From Holophagaceae bacterium (GTDB lineage Bacteria > Acidobacteriota > Holophagae > Holophagales > Holophagaceae): a DNA stretch of 9,450 nucleotides. Shown here in pieces: positions 1 through 5,651 of this stretch. How positions within the stretch are numbered: position 1 is the first letter of the stretch; every line of letters starts with the position of its first letter. The notes below the pieces were generated by a model, which saw only the letters and a program-made list of their open reading frames with translations, was not told the DNA's origin and searched no databases. A program made the position numbers and the translations under genes. The DNA is taken from assembly GCA_025353305.1 (NCBI GenBank), contig JANXQX010000283.1, positions 1 through 9,450 on the forward strand. The letters run 5' to 3'.

Positions 1-1235
1 CCCATGTTCCGGGCGCTGGCGATATCCGTGGTGGCGCCCAGCACTGATATCCTGCCCGCCAGGCGGGAGACCATCCGGGCGCTTCCACCGCCTTCGGTGA
101 AGGCCACGATCCAGCGGGCCTGGATTTCCTCGGCGGTGCGGCAGGCGGAAAAAGCCACGGACACATCGGCACGGCCATGGATTTTCGTGGCCAGTTCCTG
201 CTGGATGGAATCTGTTCCGCGCTGCTGCTGGGAGTCAGCTTCCAGGGCAATACGCACCAGCCACTGAACCGCTTCGACCGGGTACTGTCCGGTGGCGCTT
301 TCAGCGCTGAGCATCACGGCATCGGTGCCATCCCAGATGGCGTTGGCCACATCGCTGGCTTCGGCCCTGGTGGGCTGGGGGTTTGAGATCATCGACTCAA
401 GCATTTGCGTGGCTGTTATGACAGGTTTCAGCGCTCTGCGCGCGGCCCGGATGATGCGCTTCTGGAGACCCGGAACACACTCCACGCCCAACTCAACGCC
501 GAGGTCGCCGCGGGCCACCATCACGCCCCAGGAGACTTCGAGGATTTCTTCCAGATGCGCTAGTGCCTGGGGATGCTCGATCTTGGCGATGATGGGCTGC
601 GATCCCCCCTGCTCCTTGATGCGTGCTTGCAATTGGCGGACATCCTGGGCGCCGCGAACGAAGCTCTGCGCGAACAGATCCACGCCGTGGCCCACACCCC
701 ATTCGATGTCGGCAAGATCTTTTTCCGTCAGGGGGTCCATCGCCACGTCCAGACCGACGGGATGCACGCCTTTCCTGGCTTTCAGAAGGCCCCCCACCAT
801 CACTCTCGCGATCACCACCGTACCGCTGGATTCCATGACTTCAAGCTTCAGTGCGCCGTCATCCAGCAGCCAGATCTGTCCCGGTCGGGCTACTTCGAAA
901 AGTTCCGGGTGGGGCAGCGGTGCGGCCCATGCGAATCCGGTGGGGATGGGAGTTTCAGGGGGATACAGGGCCCCCACGCTGTCCACATCCAATTGCACCG
1001 GCTCGACCAGCAGTCCGATGCGCCACTTGGGGCCCTGGAGATCTAAAAATATTGGAATGTGGCGGCCCAGTTCCGCGCTTAGGGTCCGAACCTCTGCAAG
1101 CACTTTCGCCCTGGATTCAGGATCACCGTGACTGGCATTGAGGCGCACGGCATCGGCTTCCAATAATATTTCCCTCAGCTTTGAGGAATCCTGAAGCGCT
1201 GGGCCCATTGTGATGACGATCTTGGTTTTGCGCAT
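1..1235 (-). CDS. pyk: Pyruvate kinase, 3' end cut by the window edge
   Basis: Pyruvate kinase transfers phosphate from phosphoenolpyruvate to ADP, the last step of glycolysis, in the cytoplasm. Reading leftward from ATG at 1235, 411 complete codons are visible. The protein opens MRKTKIVITMGP, then RLNASHG (31-37) with substrate residues R31, N33 and S35, and LDLQGPK (64-70). AKIE (217-220) carries catalytic K218 and metal ligand E220; ARGDLG (241-246) carries D244. ITATQMLESM (273-282) and PTRAEASDVANA (288-299) follow. The C-terminal allosteric domain begins but about 60 residues are missing compared with the usual 470 or so. An SD-like GAAAGG (1249-1244) lies 8 nt before the start. Variations: NASHG where NFSHG is usual, and LSAESATG where LSGETAAG is usual. 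It is divergent from the fis-like/gap unit. The family call is very secure. Confidence 0.96.
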   Translation of the reverse strand, partial: MRKTKIVITMGPALQDSSKLREILLEADAVRLNASHGDPESRAKVLAEVRTLSAELGRHIPIFLDLQGPKWRIGLLVEPVQLDVDSVGALYPPETPIPTGFAWAAPLPHPELFEVARPGQIWLLDDGALKLEVMESSGTVVIARVMVGGLLKARKGVHPVGLDVAMDPLTEKDLADIEWGVGHGVDLFAQSFVRGAQDVRQLQARIKEQGGSQPIIAKIEHPQALAHLEEILEVSWGVMVARGDLGVELGVECVPGLQKRIIRAARRALKPVITATQMLESMISNPQPTRAEASDVANAIWDGTDAVMLSAESATGQYPVEAVQWLVRIALEADSQQQRGTDSIQQELATKIHGRADVSVAFSACRTAEEIQARWIVAFTEGGGSARMVSRLAGRISVLGATTDIASARNM

Positions 1236-1248
1236 GGAGAAGGCCTTT

Positions 1249-1280
1249 CAATCCACAAGTATTCCACAGGGTTTTCCACA
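1249..1280. promoter_or_regulatory. Three phased CCACA repeats (DnaA-box-like) in the pyk leader
   Basis: Three 9-mers lie in direct repeat: CAATCCACA (1249-1257), TATTCCACA (1260-1268) and TTTTCCACA (1272-1280). Their starts are 11 and 12 bp apart, about one helical turn, so the copies would share a face of the DNA. The third fits the relaxed DnaA-box consensus TTWTNCACA; the other two differ from TTATCCACA at two positions each. On the pyk coding strand they read TGTGGAW and end next to the pyk SD. A regulator binding here could affect pyk transcription or translation initiation. The repeats are seen; the DnaA assignment is inference. Confidence 0.4.
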
Positions 1281-1322
1281 GTGCAGGTCTCCGAACCTGT
1301 CTGAACATTGAAAAATCGGGCT

Positions 1323-1351
1323 TTGCAGCACCTCGGAAGCAGTGCTACAAC
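1323..1351 (+). promoter_or_regulatory. Candidate promoter covered by a palindromic operator-like site
   Basis: TTGCAGCAC (1323-1331) and GTGCTACAA (1342-1350) form a 9-bp inverted repeat with one mismatch around a 10-nt centre. The left arm supplies a possible -35 (TTGCAG, 1323-1328) and the right arm a possible -10 (TACAAC, 1346-1351), 17 bp apart. The match to the hexamers is modest (3 of 6 and 4 of 6), but spacing and placement before the gene at 1382 are good. A dimeric repressor bound here would block the promoter. The same sequence could instead act as an RNA hairpin if transcription starts upstream. Confidence 0.33.
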
Positions 1352-1381
1352 CTTGATCTCTTCTGATTGTGGAGTACTGGA

Positions 1382-1606
1382 ATGCGTGAGCAGCTGCGGA
1401 GCCTCGTGGCAGAAATGGTGCGCAGGGGGATCCCTCTCGAGATGGCCAAGCGGGAATTCGAGCGGGCCTACCTCGAAGAGGTGCTCAGTTCTCATCAGGG
1501 CAATCAGAGCGCGGCTGCGCGGCAGCTCGGCATTCATAGAAATACTTTCTCGAAAAAGCTGGAAGCCCCTCCAGTTCGACTCCGCCGAGTGACGATGGCG
1601 AGCTGA
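1382..1606 (+). CDS. Small Fis-family helix-turn-helix DNA-binding protein
   Basis: This 74-aa protein is almost entirely the C-terminal HTH of the Fis/NtrC family (HTH_8 type). The segment from about residue 19, LEMAKREFERAYLEEVL, then GNQSAAARQLGIHRNTFSKKL (40-60), matches the usual helix, turn and recognition helix. There is no AAA+ or receiver domain, so it resembles free-standing Fis rather than an NtrC-type activator. ATG 1382 is preferred because GGAG (1371-1374) sits 7 nt upstream; an in-frame TTG at 1367 would add five residues but has no SD. It lies 70 nt before gap and may be co-transcribed with it. A role in controlling the flanking glycolytic genes is inferred from position only. 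It is shorter than E. coli Fis (98 aa), and the C-terminal dozen residues are not conserved family sequence. Confidence 0.8.
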   Translation: MREQLRSLVAEMVRRGIPLEMAKREFERAYLEEVLSSHQGNQSAAARQLGIHRNTFSKKLEAPPVRLRRVTMAS

Positions 1607-1676
1607 GCCACAGCTGCTGGATGTACCCTTCCCGACGAGTGGAGTAGGCTGGAAGGCGTTCGATCCGGAGGCTGAA

Positions 1677-2681
1677 ATGAAGAAGCTCGCCATCAATGGC
1701 CTTGGCCGAATCGGCCGGCTGGTTCTGCGCATCCTGATCAAGAATCCCCATGTGCAGGTGGTCGCGGTGAATGACCTCACCGATGCCGCCACCCTCGCGC
1801 ACCTCATGAAGCACGATTCCGTCCATGGCACCGCGGATTTCCCCGTGGCGGCCGATGGCGACTTTCTGGTGCTGGATGGAAAGCGCATCCGTGTTTATGC
1901 GGAGAAGGACCCACAACTCATTCCCTTTGCCGATCTCGGGGCGCAAGTGGTGCTGGAGTGCACCGGCATCTTCACCAAGAAAAAGACAGCAGGCGCGCAT
2001 ATCCGGGGCACGGTGAGCCACGTCATCATCAGCGCGCCCGGGGATGAAGTGGACCGCACAGTGGTGATGGGCATCAACGAACAGGAGCTGGATCTCGCCA
2101 AGGAGACGGTGCTGTCGAACGCCAGTTGCACCACCAACTGCCTGGCGCCCATGGTCCAGGTGCTGGATCAGACCTTCGGCATCGAATTCGGGTTGATGAC
2201 CACCATCCACAGCTATACCAACGACCAGCGCATCCTGGATCTGCCGCACAAGGACCTGCGCCGGGCCCGGGCCGCGGCGCTTTCCATGATCCCCACCAGC
2301 ACGGGCGCGGCGAAAGCCATCGGCCTGGTGATGCCCCACCTCAAGGGAAAACTTGATGGCGTGGCGATCCGCGTCCCCACGGCCGATGTGAGCCTCACGG
2401 ACCTCACGTCGACCCTCAAGACCGATGCCTCCAAGGAAGCAGTGAATGCGGCCTTCAAGAAAGCCAGTCTGGAAGGACCTCTCGCACCTTACCTGGATTA
2501 CCTGGAAGAAGAACTCGTCAGCGTGGATCTGGTGGGCTGCCCCGCCAGCTGCAGCTTCGATCCATATCTCACCAAGGCGCTCGGACCCCGGATGGTAAAG
2601 ATATTTGGTTGGTATGACAACGAATGGGGCTACTCCGCACGACTCGTGGATCTCTGCCTGCATGTGCTGGACAAGCTTTGA
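1677..2681 (+). CDS. gap: Type I glyceraldehyde-3-phosphate dehydrogenase (NAD type)
   Basis: GAPDH oxidises and phosphorylates glyceraldehyde 3-phosphate to 1,3-bisphosphoglycerate in glycolysis. The 334-aa length is standard. The Rossmann start is INGLGRIGRLV (6-16). VND (31-33) provides the acidic residue that binds the NAD ribose. The catalytic motif is SNASCTTNCLAP with C151; H178 is in IHSYTNDQ; PTSTGAAKA (206-214) and RVPT (232-235) form phosphate sites; GWYDNEWGYS (311-320) closes the active site. DLPHKD (188-193) keeps the Leu-Pro pair typical of NAD-specific glycolytic enzymes rather than the residues of NADP forms. A clear SD, GGAGG, stands 5 nt before ATG. The second gap-like gene follows after 15 nt, so the two are probably one transcript. 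Confidence 0.97.
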   Translation: MKKLAINGLGRIGRLVLRILIKNPHVQVVAVNDLTDAATLAHLMKHDSVHGTADFPVAADGDFLVLDGKRIRVYAEKDPQLIPFADLGAQVVLECTGIFTKKKTAGAHIRGTVSHVIISAPGDEVDRTVVMGINEQELDLAKETVLSNASCTTNCLAPMVQVLDQTFGIEFGLMTTIHSYTNDQRILDLPHKDLRRARAAALSMIPTSTGAAKAIGLVMPHLKGKLDGVAIRVPTADVSLTDLTSTLKTDASKEAVNAAFKKASLEGPLAPYLDYLEEELVSVDLVGCPASCSFDPYLTKALGPRMVKIFGWYDNEWGYSARLVDLCLHVLDKL

Positions 2682-2696
2682 ACCAATGACCAACGC

Positions 2697-3701
2697 ATGA
2701 TCGGAGTCAACGGCCTTGGCCGCATCGGAAGGCTGGTGGTGCAGCGTTTGGCTGTGGACGCCCCTGGGCGCCTTTGCGCGCTGAATGACCCCGCGGACTT
2801 GCGGACCCTGGTTCATCTGCTGCGCCACGATTCCATTCATCGGCCAAGCCCCCTGCCCGTCACAGGGCTGGAGAGAAATGGCCAGGACTGGCTTCGTGTC
2901 GCTGGCCTGGAACTCCCGCTCTTCCACGAAAAGGACCCAGGAAGCATCCCCTTCAAAGGCTGTGGCGCAACCCTGGTGGTGGAGGCTTCGGGGCGTTTCA
3001 CAAGCCGGGAGGCAGCGGCGCACCATCTCCAGGGCGGCATCGAGCATGTGATCATCTCGGCCCCCAGCCCTGATGCCGACATCACGATCATCGCCCCGGT
3101 CAATTTTGATGCCCTGGATCTCGGGCAGCACCAGGTCATCAGCAACGCCAGCTGCACGGCCCACGCCACCGCTCCGATTCTGCGGGTGCTGGAAGATGCC
3201 TTCGGGATCGAAGCCGCAGGCATGAGCACGGTCCACGTGGTCACCAATGATCAGCGCCTTGCCGACGCGCCCCACAAGGATCTCCGCCGGGCCCGCCATG
3301 CGTTCCTGAGCATCATCCCCACCACATCATCGGCCTTTGGCGCGCTACACAAGGCGATGCCTGCGTTGCCACCCGGCTTCAACGGCTCCGCGCTGCGAGT
3401 GCCCACACTCAGCGTGAACCTGGTGGATATCACCGCCACGCTGAAATGCGATGTGGATGCGGGCTCTGTGAACCGGGCCTTCCAGGGGGCCTCCGGGATG
3501 CAGCGTTGGCGCGGCATCCTGGGAGTCGCGGAACCGGATTGCGTCAGCCACGATTTCACCAATCGGACCGAAAGCGTTTTGATGGATCTCGAACTCACGC
3601 GCGTGCTTGGCAACCGCTTCGTGAAGGTCTGCGGCTGGCACGACAACGAGACGGCTTACGCTGAGCGGCTCGTGGAATTGGCGCTGCTCATCAATCCGTA
3701 A
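2697..3701 (+). CDS. Divergent GAPDH paralogue with altered active-site surroundings
   Basis: This 334-aa protein is homologous to GAPDH along its whole length and probably arose by ancient tandem duplication or acquisition. It keeps VNGLGRIGRLV, ND (30-31), EKDP, the putative nucleophile C153 in SNASC, H180 in VHVVTNDQ, HKDLRRAR and RVPT (R234). It has lost several near-invariant features: CTTNCLAP is CTAHATAP, PTSTGAAKA is PTTSSAFGA (208-216), the coenzyme loop DLPHKD is DAPHKD, and DNEWGYS is DNETAYA (316-322). The cysteine-histidine pair suggests it may still oxidise an aldehyde, but phosphate and coenzyme binding are likely changed. Possible roles are an alternative-coenzyme GAPDH, an erythrose-4-phosphate dehydrogenase-like enzyme, or a regulatory homologue; the sequence does not decide. 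No SD is visible. ATG 2697 is the only start in this frame after the stop that coincides with the gap stop at 2679-2681. The 3' end overlaps the convergent gene by 11 bp. Confidence 0.88.
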   Translation: MIGVNGLGRIGRLVVQRLAVDAPGRLCALNDPADLRTLVHLLRHDSIHRPSPLPVTGLERNGQDWLRVAGLELPLFHEKDPGSIPFKGCGATLVVEASGRFTSREAAAHHLQGGIEHVIISAPSPDADITIIAPVNFDALDLGQHQVISNASCTAHATAPILRVLEDAFGIEAAGMSTVHVVTNDQRLADAPHKDLRRARHAFLSIIPTTSSAFGALHKAMPALPPGFNGSALRVPTLSVNLVDITATLKCDVDAGSVNRAFQGASGMQRWRGILGVAEPDCVSHDFTNRTESVLMDLELTRVLGNRFVKVCGWHDNETAYAERLVELALLINP

Positions 3702-4158
3702 AACTCCAGACCTGGACATCACTGAGCCGCTCCAGCACGGCCCGGATCACTTCAGGTGCTGCAACTCCATAGCTCCGAACCCGGACTTCGGCCTTGGGTG
3801 TAGGGCTCACCACGTGTATGGAGGCGCCGGTTCCAAAGGCTGGATGGTGGGCCAGAGGCCTGGCCAGGGATTCCATATCCAGGTCCTCCAGCCATCGCTG
3901 CGGCAGGGGAGCCGTTCGAGCGCCTGGCACCAGCGCACCCACTTCACGGGCCTGGAGCAGCACCAGATGCCTGATCCCATGCTGCACTCCCAGCCAGCTC
4001 AGGAAGGGTGGCAAGGATCCGAAGCCAATGCCCCCCTTGCGTGCCTCAGGCCAGGCGTGAAGCTCCCGCACTTCAAGCTGATCCGCAACCTCCATGGCCA
4101 GCCGCGCAAGGTCCGGTTCGGGTGGCAGCACCCAGGGGGCGACTTGCAGATCATCCAC
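3691..4158 (-). CDS. Hypothetical protein, 155 aa, coupled to the membrane SRPBCC gene
   Basis: I do not recognise this protein. It is 155 aa with no signal peptide, no convincing membrane segment and no cysteine. It looks soluble and cytoplasmic, with a central GGIGFGSLPPFLSWLGVQHG stretch (42-61) and a proline- and leucine-rich middle. Support for it being a gene is contextual: its GTG start overlaps the stop of the upstream gene (GTGGATGA, 8 nt shared, 4151-4158), the usual geometry of translational coupling, and it fills an otherwise empty stretch. No strong SD was seen, which suits reinitiation after the upstream gene. It ends inside the tail of the convergent GAPDH-like gene. The partnership suggests a function linked to the membrane protein, but none can be named. 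Confidence 0.65.
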   Translation of the reverse strand: MDDLQVAPWVLPPEPDLARLAMEVADQLEVRELHAWPEARKGGIGFGSLPPFLSWLGVQHGIRHLVLLQAREVGALVPGARTAPLPQRWLEDLDMESLARPLAHHPAFGTGASIHVVSPTPKAEVRVRSYGVAAPEVIRAVLERLSDVQVWSFTD

Positions 4159-5521
4159 GGTCAGCCTCAGCGAGTCGCTTCACATGCTTCAGCACGCGGA
4201 AGTGGATGGTGTGGATGAGCGGATCCGCCCACAAGGCCCAGTAAGGCTCGGGCCCCATGCGCAGTTCGTACCAGGTGCGCCCGGTGAGACGGGTGCGGCC
4301 ATCAGGAAGCGCTTCGAGCAGGAATTGGCCACGGCGGCTTTGCAGATAGCCGTCCAGATGCGGTGGCCGCGGTCCTGCCCAAAGCGTCCATTCACGAAGC
4401 GCATCCGGTTGCGAGGCGACCTCGAAGCTGAGTTCGTGTTCAGGATCCCAGACCTTGATCGGTTCAACAAAGGTGCCTGTGCTGAATTCGCAACGACGCA
4501 CCGCGCCCGCTCCGGTGCCTGAAATACTCGCGCGGAGCGGGCAGGCGACCCCGGCCCGAAAAATCAATTCGGTGGGTGGAGGCAGCTCCGGAAAGGCGAT
4601 GACCCGCTTCCAGACTGTTGCTGGCTGCGCGTCCACGATAACTTCGGAGCGGACGCATCGCAGCAAGGGCTTCTCCGGAAGAAGTGCATCCCGGAGCATC
4701 AAGAGCGGCAGCAACACGAAGGCGGAGGCGGTCCCGGACAAACGCCATCTGGGCCGAGGGATGAAGACCCAGGCCAGAAAGGCGCCCAGGAGCACGAGGA
4801 TCAGCATCAGCGGGAGGGCCATGAGGATGCAGACCAACCCCTCCGTGGCCATGAGCACAAGGGGAAGCAATGAGAGCACCGCAGCCAGAGCCGCGGCAAG
4901 GACCCCTCTGCCCAGCTTCGCGTCCGGGTCCAGGTGAAAGAGCAAAGCCACCACGCCATAACCCATCACGAAGGGCGCTCCAACAAAGAGGCCGGCACCG
5001 TACGCCTTGAGCATCCCCACTGAAATCGCCAGGGTTCCGATCAGCAGGAAGGCCCCGGTGACGCTGGAAACAAGCAGGGCCGTCCCCCGCCCCACCGGTG
5101 CCAAATCTCGGTTGGACGGAGCCAGAGCCGGTGCGCCCGAGGGGGCCCGTGACGGTACGAGCGGCAACATTGCGAAAAAGAGCAGATTGCCTAAGGGTAC
5201 AAAGAAAAAGACCACCATCCAGGTCGGCAGATGGGCATCCCGCAGCCGGGCCAGGGTCAGGAATACGCCCGCAGCAATGAAGGGCAGGGCGAGACCCCAC
5301 ATGGCCAACCACAGGTCCTTCTGGTCGCCCGGGTGGAGTAATGGGGACCGGGCGGAATCCAAATAGATGAGCGGTGAATAGGGTTGGTGGAAGATGCGGA
5401 AGAGCAGCGCGTCCAAAGGCAATTTCACTGAGAATAATGCAAGGCCCCAGGCGAGGAAGGGAAGTCTTCGCAGCCGGATGTTCCGCAGTTTTTCGAGGTG
5501 CATGAACCAGGGTAGCGCCAT
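4151..5521 (-). CDS. Polytopic membrane protein with C-terminal SRPBCC-like domain
   Basis: This 456-aa protein has two parts. The N-terminal two thirds hold about eight hydrophobic spans (roughly 21-42, 70-90, 100-121, 147-170, 174-196, 205-228, 230-255, 262-278). The segment RLRDAHLPTWMVVFFFVPLGNLLFF (92-116) resembles the DUF805-type pattern RLxDxGxxxW. A charged proline-rich loop lies at 121-146. From about residue 288 a soluble domain starts SEVIVDAQPATVWKRV and ends TWYELRMGPEPYWALWADPLIHTIHFRVLKHVKRLAE. This is the pattern of SRPBCC (START/polyketide-cyclase-like) proteins, which bind lipids or other hydrophobic ligands. A role in moving or sensing a membrane-derived ligand is inference. 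ATG 5521 is used; an in-frame ATG at 5503 is possible and neither has a strong SD. It heads a two-gene unit divergent from bshC. Confidence 0.8.
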   Translation of the reverse strand: MALPWFMHLEKLRNIRLRRLPFLAWGLALFSVKLPLDALLFRIFHQPYSPLIYLDSARSPLLHPGDQKDLWLAMWGLALPFIAAGVFLTLARLRDAHLPTWMVVFFFVPLGNLLFFAMLPLVPSRAPSGAPALAPSNRDLAPVGRGTALLVSSVTGAFLLIGTLAISVGMLKAYGAGLFVGAPFVMGYGVVALLFHLDPDAKLGRGVLAAALAAVLSLLPLVLMATEGLVCILMALPLMLILVLLGAFLAWVFIPRPRWRLSGTASAFVLLPLLMLRDALLPEKPLLRCVRSEVIVDAQPATVWKRVIAFPELPPPTELIFRAGVACPLRASISGTGAGAVRRCEFSTGTFVEPIKVWDPEHELSFEVASQPDALREWTLWAGPRPPHLDGYLQSRRGQFLLEALPDGRTRLTGRTWYELRMGPEPYWALWADPLIHTIHFRVLKHVKRLAEADRG

Positions 5522-5536
5522 CGAGCCTGTCCCGCG

Positions 5537-5595
5537 ATTGAGTGCCGCTACGTTGTGGCCGGTGCTTTCCGGCCGGACAATTGCGACCTATTAAT
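5537..5595. repeat. Hairpin element in the divergent region, similar to the palindrome at the tilS end
   Basis: The core is a perfect stem GGCCGG (5557-5562), loop TGCTTT (5563-5568), CCGGCC (5569-5574). TTGT (5553-5556) can also pair with ACAA (5577-5580) if GG (5575-5576) bulges out. By hand alignment the 59-nt stretch matches the palindrome at 8591-8649 at about 37 of 60 columns with two one-base gaps. Both have ATT...AAT ends, a TACG motif and an identical TGCTTT loop segment closed by CCRG/CYGG stems. No T-run follows, so it is not an intrinsic terminator. It could be a degenerate repetitive palindrome or a protein-binding site. Confidence 0.45.
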
Positions 5596-5634
5596 CTGGC
5601 CCGGTAGCCTAAGGACTTAGTTATTTCGTCGCAA
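5581..5634. promoter_or_regulatory. Candidate bidirectional promoter between bshC and the membrane gene
   Basis: TTGCGAC (5581-5587) and GTCGCAA (5628-5634) are a perfect 7-bp inverted repeat 40 bp apart. Rightward, TTGCGA is 18 bp from TAGCCT (5605-5610). Leftward, TTGCGA (5634-5629) is 17 bp from TAGGCT (5611-5606). The two -10 candidates share the near-palindrome TAGCCTA and each keeps the TANNNT pattern. If real, RNA polymerase would choose one direction at a time, giving a leader of about 35 nt for bshC and about 80 nt for the membrane gene. The hexamers are imperfect, so this is a candidate only. Confidence 0.33.
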
Positions 5635-5651
5635 CGGCTTAGACTTCGAGG

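Noticed and set aside
292..1131. 279-codon plus-strand frame opposite pyruvate kinase
   Set aside because: The minus strand has every pyruvate kinase motif in order; the plus-strand product is serine/threonine/arginine-rich noise.
1249..1280. DnaA-box-like cluster as a replication origin
   Set aside because: There is no A+T-rich unwinding region, no origin-linked genes (dnaA, dnaN, gyrB) and only three weak boxes.
1485..3299. 604-codon open frame on the minus strand antisense to both gap genes
   Set aside because: The plus strand encodes two unmistakable GAPDH family proteins here. The antisense product has no recognisable domain and arises from the codon bias of G+C-rich genes.
3706..3716. 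Small CCAGACCTGG palindrome just after the convergent gene ends, as a terminator
   Set aside because: The stem is at most 3-4 bp with a usable loop and no T-run follows.
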